Shown here one piece after another: positions 50,201-62,937 of a stretch of DNA of 64,000 bases. Every line of letters starts with the position of its first letter. Position 1 is the stretch's first letter. This DNA is from Flammulina velutipes (taxonomy: Eukaryota; Basidiomycota; Agaricomycetes; Agaricales; Physalacriaceae). A program made the translations under genes and the position numbers. The notes below the pieces were generated by a model that had not been told where the DNA came from, did no database searches, and saw only the letters and a program-made list of their open reading frames with translations. The DNA lies in contig CM022374.1 in the NCBI GenBank assembly GCA_011800155.1, positions 1,984,001-2,048,000 on the forward strand, given 5' to 3'.

Positions 50201-53200
50201 TCCAACTATGCTATGTGTGCCGTCAACCCGAGCCGTATCTCCAAGACCTTCAACGACCAAGCTCTTCGCGAAGTTGTTGACAGCATCTCCACAATCACCG
50301 ACACGCTCTTGCAAATCGTCAACTACAATGTCGACGTACGTATTTTCTTTGTACCTTTTTCGTCTTTTCTTATTTGCTTTAGGGTCAACAATACGTCTGC
50401 GCTGGAGAACTTCTCGGACTCCAGACTATGACCAACGTCTTGAACTATCTGAAGGTCAAGAAGATTGACATCCAACAGGTACGTATTTCCTTCCCCGTGG
50501 CTTTTCATTACTTAATGATTTTGTAGCTCTCCGAGAAGTTCACCGAAGATGAGGTCAGGGAGATGCTCGGCGAAATTATCAAGTCTTGCCACGAGAAGTC
50601 TGTCGAACAGCAAAAGACCCATGGATACATCAACTTGGAGCGAGGCTTTGCCACTATTCCTTTGCCCGGTATCGATGTTCCGTTCCATTCGCGCTACCTG
50701 TGGGCTGGTGTCATGCCGTTCCGAGCTTGTGAGTATAACATTGTTTATGTTGCTTGTGTCTGACTCAAAGCCACCCAGTTCTGTCCCGCAAGATCAACCC
50801 GCTGCACATCAACCCGGATTGGCTCGTTGGACGTTATGTTCCCAATCTCATCGCAAAGCCCTTCGAGGTCACCAAAGAGTACTGCCAAATCATCTACGAT
50901 CAGACGACCTCGCCCGTCCTGGACAAGGTCATCAACAAGTGGGAGCAGGAGAACTGGGGCGCCGACGAGAACCGTCCCAAGCTCGCGTACATTATCATGA
51001 TCGAGTTGTTGGCCTACCAGTTCGCGTCCCCTGTTCGCTGGATTGAGATCCAGGACAGTCTCTTCCGCGACTTCAAGGTCGAACGCTTCATCGAAATCGG
51101 TCCGTCACCAACGTTGACCGGCATGGCCACTCGTACTCTCAAGGCGAAGTACGAGGCTTCCGACGACGCCGTCTCCCACACTCGCGCCATTCTCTGTGTC
51201 TCTAAGAACTCGAAGGAGATTTACTACTCGTTCGAAGATGAGCTGGAGGGTGAAGCTGCCCCTGAAGCTGATGCTTCTTCAGCGCCTGCTCCTGTTGCAT
51301 CCTCTGCATCTTCCGCTCCGGTTGCTGCTGCTGCCCCACCTCCTCCGTCTGTCGCCACTGCGTCGATCGAAGACGCGCCAATCAAGGCTACAGAGATCCT
51401 GCTCGTTATCGTCGCCCAGAAGCTGAAGAAGGCTGTTGGCGAGATCCCTCTATCCAAGTCAATCAAGGATCTCGTCAATGGCAAGTCTACTCTCCAGAAC
51501 GAGATCTTGGGTGATCTCCAGGCAGAGTTCGCCTCTGCCCCGGAGAAGGGAGAGGAACTTCCTTTGGAGGAGCTTGGTGCCGCTCTTGGGTCCGGCTTCA
51601 ATGGCAACCTTGGAAAATACTCAACCGGCCTGGTTTCGCGCCTCGTTGGTGGCAAAATGCCTGGCGGCTTCAACTCTTCTGCTGTCAAGAACTATCTATC
51701 GAAGTCGTGGGGTTTGGGACCTCTTCGTTCCGACGGTGTCCTGCTCCTCGGAACTACAATGGAGCCCCCTAAACGCCTGGGTGCTGAAGCTGAGGCCAAG
51801 GCATGGCTCGATGGCGTCGTGGCTGTTTACGCCCAACGTTCTGGCATCTCTTTGGCCGCTGCGAGCACTGGTGGATCAGGTGGAGGCGGAGGTGGAGGTG
51901 CTGTCATGAACAGCGAGGAGTTCCTCAAGTTCAAGGCCGAGCAGGAGACTTTCGCCGCTCAGCACATCGAGCTGTATATGCGCTATCTCAAGCGCGACTC
52001 TCGCGCTGGCGACATTGCCTTCGATTCTGAGAAAGCTACCTCAACGGCGCTTCAAGCACGCTTGGACAGCATCATGAAGGAGCATGGCGAAGTTTACATT
52101 GACGGAGTTCAGCCATCCTTCGACCCCGTCAAGGCCCGCCTCTTTGATTCGTCGTGGAATTGGGCACGTCAAGACGCTCTGGTTTTGTACTACGACGTCA
52201 TCCACGGTCGTCTCACAACTGTCGACCGAGAGATCACCGCTCGCGCCATCGCTATCCTCAACCGTGCCGACCCAGATCTGCTCACTTTCCTGCAATACCA
52301 TATCGATCACTGTGACCCCACCAAAGGCGAGAACTACAAGCTGGTGAAGGAGTTTGGCCAGGAATTGGTTGACAACATTCGCGAGGTCCTCAATCAGCCT
52401 CCGGTGTACAAGGATGGTAAGTTCATTGTTCGTACAGTTTTGATAGGGCGTTGATTGTTCTCACTTAGTCACGTTCCCAACGGCTCCTCACACCGAGGTC
52501 AATGCCAAGGGCGACATCGTCTACACCGAAGTCGTTCGTGAAAATGTCCGCAAGTTGGAGGCATACGTCGAAGAAATGGCCAGTGGCGACACCGTATCTG
52601 GAGCTGTCAACGTCCAGAAAGTACAAGACGACGTTCTCAAGCTCTGGACAATCGTCAAGTCGCAGCCGGAGATCAGTCAAGAGCAGAAGAATCGTATCAA
52701 GGCGCTCTACGAGGGAGTTGTTCGCTCACTTCGCAAAGGTCCCGACCCTCGTCCTTCTCGTGTTCGTGCCCGCCGCTCGTCGTCACAGTTTGTTCGCCCC
52801 GAAGTCTCTGGAATTGCCGCCGTGACTGCAGACAAGATGCCTCTGTTACATCTCAAGCGCAAAGTCGGTACTGCATGGGAGTACAGCAGCAACCTCACCA
52901 GTGTCTATCTTGATATTCTCCACGAGATCGCCACCGCTGGCACTTCTTTCAAGGACAAGAACGCGCTTCTCACAGGTGTTGGCAAGGGTTCCATCGGTGT
53001 AGAGGTCGTGAAGGGCCTTCTTGCCGGAGGTGCCCATGTTGTTATCACGACTTCCCGTTACAACCGTGCTTCAGTCGAGTTCTACCAGTCCATCTTCCAG
53101 ACCTGCGGTAGTCGCGGCTCAGCGTTGACTGTCGTTCCTTTCAACCAAGGCTCGAAGCAAGACGTTGAGGCCCTCGTCGAGTACATCTACGGGACTCTCG

Positions 53201-56200
53201 GTCTTGATCTCGACTTTGTGCTACCTTTCGCTGGCATCCCCGAGAATGGTCGTGAGATCGACGGTATCGACGACAAGTCGGAGCTTGCCCATCGTATCAT
53301 GTTGACGAATCTCCTGCGCCTTATGGGCGCGATCAAGACGAAGAAGGCCAGTCGCCATTTTGTTACTCGCCCTACCCAGGTCATTCTTCCGCTTTCTCCC
53401 AACCATGGCCTCTTTGGAAACGATGGTCTCTATTCGGAGTCGAAGATTTCCCTCGAAACTCTTTTCCAGAGGTGGGCTTCCGAGAGCTGGGGTGAATATC
53501 TCTGCCTTGCTGGCGCCGTCATCGGGTACGCTGTCGTCGTCTCTTTTACAACTTGGTTACTTACCTTAACGCAGATGGACCCGCGGAACTGGCCTTATGG
53601 GCCCAACCAACATCGTCGCCCATGAGTTGGAGTCATTCGGTGTCCGCACTTTCTCTGCGAAGGAAATGGCCTTCAACATCCTTGGTCTCATGCATCCTCT
53701 TTTGTTCAGCATCACTCAAGTCGAACCCATCTGGGCCGATCTCAATGGTGGAATGGATCGTCTACCTGATCTCGCTGAAATCACAACTCGCATTCGTACC
53801 GCGCTCAACAAGAAGAGTGAATTGCGACGAGCGATTGCCCGCGACAATGCCGCTGACTACAAGGTTATCAATGGTGCCGAAGCTGAACGTCTTATCCAGA
53901 CTGTTGAGGTCCGCCCTCGCGCCAACTTCAGCTTCGACTTCCCCGCACTCGAGTCCGCTGAATCTCTCAAAGATGTCTCCAAGTTGCAAGGCTTGATTGA
54001 TCTCGACAAGGTCATTGTTATCGCTGGCTCTGCGGAAGTCGGTCCATGGGGCAGTCAACGTACTCGTTGGGAGATGGAGGCGCATGGGGAGTTCACTATC
54101 GAGGGTGCCATCGAGATGGCATGGATGATGGGTTACATCAAGCACTTCGACGGCCGTCTCAAGGACGGTTCTCTCTACGTTGGATGGGTTGATAGCAAGT
54201 CTTCCGAGCCTGTCGATGACAAGGATATCAAGCCTCGGTACGAGAAGGACATCCTCGCCCATGGTGGTGTGCGCTTGATTGGTATGAGTTCTCGCCCTTT
54301 GCTCGATGCCTGCTAATGTCTGTGTAGAACCCGAGCTCTTCAATGGCTACGATCCCAACAACAAAGTGTTCCAGCAAGAGATCGAGTTGATTCACGACCT
54401 AGAGCCGCTCGAGGTTTCGGAATCAGACGCGCAGAAATACAAGAAACAACATGGCGATAAGTGCGACATCTTTGCCAACGAAGGCGGCCAATGGTTCTTC
54501 AAACTCAAGAAGGGTGCAATGGTGTTCGTTCCCAAGGCATTCCGCTTCAGCCGCACTGTCAGCGGTCAGCTTCCTACTGGTTGGCATGCAGGCCGATTTG
54601 GTATTCCCGAAGATATCATTGCTCAAGTCGACCGTACCTCCTTGTGGGCTCTTGTTTGCGCTGCCGAAGCGTTCAACATGGCTGGTATCACTGATCCTTA
54701 CGAGCTCTACAAGTATATGCATCCCTCCGACGTTGGAACTTGTTTCGGTGCTGGTCTTGGAGGTCAAATGTCAATGGGCAAGATGTTCAAGGATCGTCGC
54801 GACGAGAAGGAGGTTCAGAATGATATTCTCCAAGAAACGTAAGTCATTTACTTGCGCGGTTTGGAAGTTGCCTGACGTCCTCCAGTTTCATCAACACTGC
54901 TGCTGGTTGGATCAACTTGCTCCTCGTTTCGTCGAGTGGTCCAGTCAAGATTCCAGTTGGAGCCTGGTATGTCTGTCAGCATCGATGGTGTCGTTTTCTG
55001 ACGTCTCTGCTATAGCGCAACTGCTCTCCAGTCGATGGAGATCGCAAGAGACACCATTCTGTCTGGCAAAGCCAAGGTCATGATTGCAGGAGGTTTCGAC
55101 GATGTCAGCGAGGAAGGTGCTTACGAGTTCGCCAACATGAAGGCTACCAGCAACTCTGAAACCGAGTTCGCCATGGGCCGAGAGCCTAACGAAATGTCTC
55201 GTCCTGCGACTAGCACTCGTGCAGGGGTAAGCAGTTCCGCTCATGTTTCTACGGAAGTCTAATAACGTATTTGCAGTTCATGGAGGCACAAGGTAGCGGT
55301 ATTCACATCGTCATGAGTGCGAAGACTGCTTTGGAATTGGGATGCCCTATCCGGGGTGTCGTTGCCTTCACCTCTACGTCGACCGACAAGGCTGGGCGCT
55401 CTGTTCCCGCTCCCGGTCGTGGTGCGCTCACCATCGCCAAAGAAGTTCCCTCCAAGCACCCACAGCCCATCCTCAACATCGATTACCGTCGTCGTCAACT
55501 CACATTCCGTCGCAAGCAAATCTCACAATGGCTCGACAACGAACATGACGCACTTCGCGAAGAGATCGAGTTGGCCAAGACTGAGGGCAAGCCCTTGGAT
55601 GAGGACTATGTGTCGACTCGCATTGCCAACATTGAGTCCGAAGCCAAGAAGCAAGAATCTGATGCCCTGAGCATGTACGGTATGCTTGAAGGCCACGATC
55701 CTCGCATCGCTCCCCTTCGTCGTGCACTCGCTGTTTGGGGCCTTACGGCTGATGATATCGGTGTCCTTTCGATTCATGGAACCAGCACCAAAGCCAACGA
55801 GGAGAACGAGACGCATATCTGGAACACCATCTTCACAAACCTCAACCGTACTCCTGGTAACGCTGTTCCCATCATGGCGCAGAAGAGTCTCCTGGGTCAC
55901 GCAAAGGGAGGCGCTGCTGCATGGCAAATGTCTGGTGTGCTCGACTCTCTCAGGACTGGTATCGTGCCGGGTAACCGCAACAGCGAGTAAGTGTTCACTC
56001 CCATGGATCCGCCATTCAGTTATTGACTCTCGTTTAGCAATATCGACTCCCACTTCATGCACCGAACATTCCTTATCTTCCCATCCAAGTCGATCCAAAC
56101 CGACGGTGTTCGCGCAGGTGTCATGTCTTCCTTTGGTTTCGGTCAAGTTGGTGGTACGGCTCTTGTCATTCATCCTCGCTACCTTCTCGGGGCTCTTGAG

Positions 56201-56964
56201 CCTTCCTACTACGAAGCATACAAGGAGCGCAACCGTTCCCGCCAGCTTGGAACGTACAAGTCCATGAGCGAGATGATGATCAAGAACAACCTCGTCAAGA
56301 TCAAGGAAAAGCCACCATACTCACTCGACATCGAAGACGCGATCCTCACCAACTCGATGGCGCGTACTACTCCCGACGCGAAGACAGGCTCGTACTCTTA
56401 CACTGCCGAGCAACCGTCATCCGCTCCCGAGGACTCTGCCAACGTCAAGGCTGTGACGCAGATTCTGGACGTGCAGCCGTCTGGCGAGTTTGCTGGAGTC
56501 GGTGTTGATCAAGGTAAGCTTTATTGGCACGATAGCGTGTACTGTTACTAAGATGTGTTCACAGAGCTGATTTCATCGGTACCATCCCACAATCCGACGT
56601 TCGTGGCTCGCAACTTCACTGATGCTGAGATCGCGTACTGCAATGCCCAACCATCACCGCCGTCGTCGTTCGCTGCACGCTGGGTTGGCAAGGAGGCGGT
56701 CTTCAAGTCATTGGGCGTCGCGTCCAAGGGTGCTGCTGCTGCGATGAAGGACATTGAAATCGTCGCGGACTCCACTGGTGCGCCTACTGTCGTTCTGCAC
56801 GGGGATGCGAAGGCCCAAGCGGAGGGTAAAGGCATCAAAAAGATCCTCTTGTCTCTGAGCCACTCGGATGTAAGTCTTCTGAACCCAGCATGCGAGCTCT
56901 TGTGCTTACTTTCCCTGTTTAGACTGTCGCCATTGCATTCGCACAAGCCTCGAAGTCGTCTTAG
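44275..56964 (+). CDS. Fungal type I fatty acid synthase, fused beta and alpha subunits
   Basis: Single 3,927-aa polypeptide carrying all activities that yeast splits between Fas1 and Fas2 (together about 3,940 aa). Makes palmitoyl/stearoyl-CoA in the cytosol. Domains in order: acetyltransferase (GATGHSQG, Ser about 284); enoyl reductase ([14 protein letters not shown] near 598); dehydratase ([11 protein letters not shown] near 1578); malonyl/palmitoyl transferase ([12 protein letters not shown] near 1828); Ala/Pro linker and one ACP ([14 protein letters not shown], phosphopantetheine Ser about 2252); ketoreductase ([20 protein letters not shown]); ketosynthase (VGACATALQS, Cys about 3347; [24 protein letters not shown]); phosphopantetheine transferase (GVDQELI ... 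[13 protein letters not shown]). Eighteen introns, two of them GC-AG (45756-45804 and 48534-48583). It ends QASKSS. No frameshift or stop seen. Confidence 0.96.
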
Positions 56965-57181
56965 GGTTCACGGACTATCACATTTTCACCGCCGCATTAA
57001 TTACTGTACTCACTTTATCACGCCATATTTTTTACACTTACCTGCAATGCTCTCTCGTATCTCTCTCTCTGTTACCTGTACCGTGTCCGAATAGAATTTC
57101 ACTTTTTCATCTCTCTGTTGAGTGATCGTCATACGGCACCACGTGGATCAATAACACCTTGTACTTGTACTTTTCCTAGCA

Positions 57182-59042
57182 ATGTCGTCGGTGCAGAAAG
57201 ACGCGGATGGCTTTATTACTGGAGGTATTTCCGTGCATCTTTAGCGTTTCCTGGCACTTACTAGCGTTGCAGTCGCGGATGAGGAGACTGCAGTCGCGAA
57301 AGGTGATTAGATCTATGTGTTGTGAAATTGTGGCTAACAGGCTGCAGGCGACAACTCGGAGTTGATCGACTCGACGTTTGAAGTCACCGTATGTGCTTCA
57401 AAGACTTTAGCAACCCACTTGTTTACGTGGCACATAGGTCACTCTCGCAGACCAACAAGGGAATCCCGACTCGCCACTGCACAGCGTCAAGACATTTGAA
57501 GAGCTTGGATTGTGCGTGGTCATTGAAATAGCAACGAAATACATCTAACGATCTGTACAGACACGAGGATCTGCTGAAAGGACTGTTCCAAATGCGCTTC
57601 TCCAAGCCTTCCAAGATCCAAGAACGCGCGCTTCCTCTTCTGTTATCCAATCCGTGAGGCCAAAGATCCTACCATCGCGCTGAACAACCATACCGACATC
57701 CTTTCCAGTCCTGTCAACATGATTGGCCAATCCCAGTCCGGCACAGGCAAGACCGCTGCGTTTGTGCTTACCATGCTTTCGCGCATCGATTTCACGCAGA
57801 ACAAGACACAGGTGCGCACCCAGTATTCGTTCGTTGGCAGATCTCATTATTCGTTAGGCATTGTGTCTTGCGCCCTCGCGTGAATTGGCGCGTCAGATCA
57901 TGTCTGTCGTCCTTCTCATGGGCAAGCATACGCCTGTCCAGACGGAGTATGCTATCAAAGACCATTTGCCCAAGGGTGCCACGCGCATCACCGCTCATAT
58001 TGTTGTCGGTACTGCGGGAACTATGATCGACCTCGTAAGGCGCAAAGTCATCGATGCCAGTGGCGTCAAGGTGTTCGTGCTTGATGAAGCCGACAACATG
58101 TTGGATCAGGATGGCCTCGGTGACCAGACGCTACGGGTCAAAAAGTGCGTTCTCAATACAACAAGGGAACTACTTCTGACCCTTTTTGACAGTATGTTGC
58201 CCAAGCAAGGCGTTCAGATAATTCTCTTCTCCGCCACATTCCCAGATCACGTCCGCAAATTCGCCGACAAGTTCGCCCCCAACTCCAACAAAATCGAACT
58301 CAAGAAGGAGGAGCTCAACGTTGATAACATCAAGCAATTCTATATGGATTGTCGAGACGCCGAACACAAATATGACATTCTCGTTAGTCTGTATTCACTG
58401 CTTACCGTTGGACAAAGTATTATCTTCTGTCAAGTGCGTGTCTTCTTATCATCTTCTGCTAATCTGTATCTCATATAATTCAACAGCATCGCCACACCGC
58501 GGATCGTATATCGCAGCGCATGACCGCGGAAGGTCACAAAGTTGCCTCCCTACATGGCGCCAAAGATGCTGCAGAGCGCGACGCTATTATTGACGGTTTC
58601 CGTGCTGGCCGCGATAAGGTACGTTCTTCAACTCTCAAATTATGATCCCAGCTTCACACCGTTCAGGTCCTCATTACGACCAATGTCATCGCTCGTGGTA
58701 TCGATATCATGCAGGTCAACATGGTCGTCAACTACGACTTGCCCCTCATGGGAGAACGTGGGACTCAAAAGACTCAAGGCGATATGACGCCCGACCTGGA
58801 AACGTACATCCACCGTATTGGACGAACGGGACGCTTTGGGCGTAAGGGTGTATCTATCAACTTTGTGCACAACAAGGACACGTGGAACCAGATGGAGGCG
58901 ATTGAGAAGGGTCTTGGAAAGAAGATTACTCGGATCGAAACGAATGACTTGGATTCGATGGAAGCTGTGAGTGACTTGTCTGAGTCCCTCGTAGTGGCTT
59001 TATTGACTATCTTTGCAGAATATGAAGAAGGCGATGAAGTAG
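57182..59042 (+). CDS. DBP5: DEAD-box RNA helicase, Dbp5/DDX19-type mRNA export factor
   Basis: ATP-dependent helicase that remodels mRNPs at the cytoplasmic face of the nuclear pore. 455 aa. Motifs: [17 protein letters not shown] then [16 protein letters not shown] (Q motif), [14 protein letters not shown] (I, about residue 105), [10 protein letters not shown] (Ia), DEADNML (II, about 204), FSATFPD (III), [13 protein letters not shown] (IV), [20 protein letters not shown] (V) and [15 protein letters not shown] (VI). VNYDLPL and the segment with DPETYIHR-like DLETYIHR support Dbp5 rather than eIF4A. Ten introns; the last (58967-59018) gives the end ANMKKAMK with stop at 59040-59042. Reading the other frame after that acceptor would give an acidic tail but needs a donor phase that is not available. 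Confidence 0.93.
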
Positions 59043-60008
59043 AGGAAGAGGAAGATTTGTATTAATCGAACGTAGGATAGTTTGTATGCTTTAGCGTGTT
59101 GTAAGCACTCTAAATTCGTCACGTTGTATCGTGTTCTCTACGTAGGACTCGGCAGCCTTTTTCTGACCAGTTGGTGACTATCATGTCCGAAAGACTGAAG
59201 AGGATCGATGTTACACATATTTCCATCGGAGATGGTTGTATACTCAGCCTGATATCCGTTCGAGGTTCGCCGCGGCTTGCCAAACACCCTGGTGCGTAGA
59301 GGGTATTAACGTGGTAAGCAGTGAAGAGGCAAACAAGACCAAATTATATCGAGTCCGTTTCTGGCAAGTTGGTTGATTGATCGACGTTTTCCTCGGTTTA
59401 TTCTGAACATCCACAGTGAATCCTCTTTATCTATTCTCAGACGCATTTTCAGAACCCTTGGCTATGTGTCTAATGCTTTTTATGTGCTTCTGGATGCCGA
59501 CGTACGAGATCCGATGGCCACTGTGACATTACTTGTGTGCTTGGACTGCTGGGCTGCTTGGCCTAATGCCGAGATACTAGAACACTTAACGCTATCTTAG
59601 ATTGCCATAACAATCTACAGGAGATTTAAATTCGATGCCATCTGGCCCTTGAGTCTGTGAGTCTACGTAAGACGGGGTGGCGCAGATCTACCGATCTCGA
59701 GCTCTCGGACCTTGTAGGCCACTTTCTTTCGCGTACAACCGGACATTCAATTACCATGGTAACTCAAATGAATTATGTCAGCCACAACTGTGACCGACAC
59801 AAAGCTGGGCATGCTATATTTGGTTGTCAATGAGCGCCACCAAAATCGAACACAATCGTTTACAAACAGGCCCCGTCGGCATCCATTGTTCCAGTCACCA
59901 CCCCCATATGTACATGGTCTATATATAAACAGTCGCGATCGAGCCCTTTCTCTATCTTTCATTCAGCCCACTCACTTGCACATCGCTACCTCCCCATACC
60001 CCTCAGCC
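59043..60008. other. Intergenic, Dbp5 to small KEN-box gene
   Basis: No gene supported; open frames around 59373-59600 lack recognisable features. The right end holds the promoter with the TATA box at 59920. Confidence 0.5.
59920..59929 (+). promoter_or_regulatory. TATA box of the small KEN-box gene
   Basis: TATATATAAA lies 80 bp upstream of the ATG at 60009, a typical spacing for a basidiomycete TATA element with a short leader. Confidence 0.6.
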
Positions 60009-60613
60009 ATGGATAACCAGATGTTCGCGGCCGCTTTCTTTGGACTCGCTCATCTGTACTACGCGGTCCACGACTTGGATCCGCAAATCCCAGGCCGGGT
60101 CTCCGACAAGGAAAATACAGATCCCGCGGAGGAGATTTCACTCTACTTCGAGGCTCTGCAGCACGCTGGTCCTAATGGCGGTGGAACCCCCATATCCGAA
60201 GTGGCTCTCGCCATGCGCACCCGAACTCTTGAGAAGGACGACCCAGTTCCCGACGTCACATTTCCCGAGTCTGACGCCGAAGGTCCTGAAGAAGTTTCTA
60301 TTATTCTTGATGACTCTCCTCTCCTCATTCCGTCACTGGTATCCAACGGCTCGGGTTCAAGCAAGAGGAGGAAGAGGGCAGACAGTACCTCGGAGGATGA
60401 TCGTCGCCCGTCGAAGAACGTCAAATCCACCGATGTTGTTGTTGTGAGTAGCCTACACGGTCTTTCGTGATGTATATACTGACTCTACTGCAGACCCCCA
60501 TCAAGTGCAAGGAATACAAGAAGTCTGAACCCTCATGCGGCCCGAGTCCCCAGCCTGCGAGAGTTACTCGATCCAAGAGTTTAAGCTTGAAGCAGGCCCT
60601 GAAGAGGCTTTGA
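60009..60613 (+). CDS. Small unrecognised protein with KEN box and basic nuclear signal
   Basis: I do not recognise a family. The 184-aa product starts MDNQMFAAAFFGLAHLYYAV and has a KEN tripeptide at residues 34-36 (VSDKENTDPAEE), the form recognised by the APC/C. An acidic middle part follows (DDPVPDVTFPESDAEGPEEV), then a basic cluster SSKRRKRADSTSEDDRR and a C-terminus with ARVTRSKSLSLKQALKRL. One intron, 60444-60493. The in-frame sequence upstream of 60009 contains the TATA box, so the ATG at 60009 is preferred over one at 59775. KEN box, acidic patch and nuclear signal together hint at a cell-cycle-regulated nuclear protein, but that is inference. Confidence 0.7.
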
Positions 60614-61111
60614 AGAGCTTTGGACGTAGCATGTGCCGGCATTGGCTGCTCTTCGCGTTTAATATTGCGTTCCCTTTTCCCACTCACGCCCATCATACTT
60701 ATTTATCAGATTAACGACCGGTTTCATGGTATCGCATTCATACCACATTACCCATGACCATCATTCCACGACGTCGCATTTATTATTTATTATCATTCAT
60801 TCATCGGCATTTACATACCAGCCTTTCCTTTTCTTGATTTATCTCCACGACTTTCTTCGATCATCTTCATGACTTTCTCACCCATCATCCATCTACCCGA
60901 TTATACATCTCTGATTATGTTTATATCTTGTTTTGTAACTCTCTCAGCATCTGGCATATATACACGGCTCTCACTTATTTATACGACACCCGTTTCCATC
61001 TGTAGTAACAATATCACACACTGGCACACATTCCATGTTCGATCTCATACAACTCGGTGGATAGATATGATTATATTCAGCACACACAAGGCGACGAATA
61101 GACGATCATCT
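60614..61111. other. Convergent intergenic region
   Basis: AT-rich 3' flank of two convergent genes; no gene supported. Confidence 0.5.
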
Positions 61112-62838
61112 TTATACGCGTTCCATGATCACTAACTGCGTCCTTTTTGACATCCATACAACATCCCATACATTTCCTAGCGTCTTCCAATCCGTTTGCC
61201 ACCCCGCAAAGCCATCAAACGTCTCCGCCACCCGCCATCCCCTTGGTGGATTTGCAGGCTCGGCGATGAGGTGGGTATTCGTCTGCGACCACGTCAACTT
61301 CGCCAGAGATAGTCCCTCGGTTTTGTCGTATGTCCAGTCATCGTGCACCTGACTGAAGAGCGATGCCCCCGTCTGTGCCGCGAGATTACAGATGTGGACA
61401 TGGGGAGGAGCTGAAGAAAGGTGAGCAAAATAGGTCGTTTAGCAGTGACATTGACATACCTGAAGCTCCAGCGTATCTGTCATTGAAGAGCATGATGGCC
61501 TCGCCACCGGGATAGTTAGCTATAGATGCGGCGGTGTGTATGGTCGTGAAGAAGAGATGAAGGGCGACGAGCCCGAAGATGCTAGCGAAAAGAAGACGAC
61601 CCGCCAGTCGATTCTTGCCTCGGCCAGCCCTACTACTATTAGTATTGATCTTTCAAAAGAGGCAACTCAGGTATCTTACATCCATTTAGCGCTACGCGCA
61701 GCAGCAACGTTAAAAACTGGGACAACGTATATGATGAACCGCCACTCCTTGTGGCCGAGAAAACTGATGATTGTCACAAAGCAGATTGCGGGGAACATGA
61801 AGCTGCGAATGCGATGGTCTATCAAGACCCCCAGAACAGCTAACGCCGCGCAGGACATGGTCATCTTCGGGATGTGGGCCAAGAAATAGGTGAGAGGGGG
61901 ATCGACGCCCCACTGAGCGCTCTTTCCTTGAAACACGTTGAAGTAGATGCCGGAAAACTCTGGCCACACTGGGTATTGATGCCAGAAGTAGGAATCCACG
62001 GACACCGTAAGGAAGAGAGAGAGTATGCCAGACAAGAGGCCGGTCTTGACGAGGGATGTGAATGTGATGTAACGAAGATAGAGGCATTGGATGGCAAGGG
62101 GAGCGAGAAGTAGCGCAACTTCGGCGCGGAATACGACGGCAGTGAATGTCAGGAGGGAAATAGCCATGTTGACTTGGGTCTTGGAAGGCCTAGTTGCAGC
62201 TGGTGCGCGATCCAGAATGAGGTATGTTGATACATTGACTATGTAACGTTAGCGAACGAGCTGAAACGGCAAGAGCTACGTACCTGGAAATAGAGCAAAC
62301 ATGTTGGGAAGCGTCCTGCCCATCCAAAACGGAAGATGGAATTGGGAGATTGTAAACAGAGTGAAGAAGAGGGACGCCAGTCGGCCAAACCGTCGCGAAA
62401 CGGCACGTTGGATTAGGCAAAGTCCCAGCGCATTGACGCTGGCTAGAACAAGCCGTACTGTACAGCTGTGAGTAGCAATAAAAGCAAGTAAATGAACTAC
62501 GTACCAACGACCTGTATATCAAACTTGGATTGAATAAGTCCAAAATGCCCAGCGATCCATAGGACGGGTGTCGACAGCCAGGCCAGAAGGACACTTCCAA
62601 CGAACGTCCTGGGCACTGGTCCAGGGAAAATGAAATGGTCGTACTTTGACAATAAGACGCGTCAATCACGAAGATAATCGAGGCGCACATTCGCTAGAGC
62701 GGCGGGCTTGACGCCGTAAATGAGGACATCGTGCGTTGCGTGCAGATTGAAGCTTTCCTCGACTTTTGTATATGGCGCGAGGAGCACGTGCCCCCAGCTC
62801 GTTGCCAGAAGAACAGCGTCGAGTAGGACAGCGGTCAT
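61112..62838 (-). CDS. ALG12: Dol-P-Man:Man7GlcNAc2-PP-dolichol alpha-1,6-mannosyltransferase
   Basis: ER-membrane GT22 enzyme adding the eighth mannose to the lipid-linked N-glycan precursor from dolichol-phosphate mannose. 496 aa. The lumenal signature is at the N-terminus: HVLLAPYTKVEESFNLHATH (family HxxxAPyTKVEESFN) followed by YDHFIFPGPVPRTF. Then many hydrophobic spans: LASVNALGLCLIQRAV, QFHLPFWMGRTLPNMFALFP, FRAEVALLLAPLAIQCL, SFLGHKEWRFIIYVVPVFN (with the HKExRF motif), and a C-terminal lumenal part with NYPGGEAIMLF and HVHICNLAAQTGASLF. Introns are 62644-62688, 62458-62504, 62239-62283, 61630-61679 and 61411-61459. An in-frame ATG at 62907 adds 23 unconserved residues and was rejected. 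The HAxHD-type start and HKE motif separate it from ALG9 and PIG-B. Confidence 0.92.
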
Positions 62839-62937
62839 GGTAGGGAGGAAGGATGACTCGGCCGATTCGGTCCGTACACTTTCAAGAAATGGTTTCAATA
62901 GATACATAGATAATAATTTAATCTCTATAGTGGTAAT

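Noticed and set aside
59019..59065. Acidic C-terminus of Dbp5 ending EEEEDLY
   Set aside because: It needs a phase-1 donor before the last intron, and the only good donor (GTGAGT at 58967) is phase 0, giving NMKKAMK and stop.
62839..62907. ALG12 start at 62907
   Set aside because: It would add 23 unconserved residues and overlap the 3' flank of the upstream gene; MTAVLLD at 62838 fits the family N-terminus.
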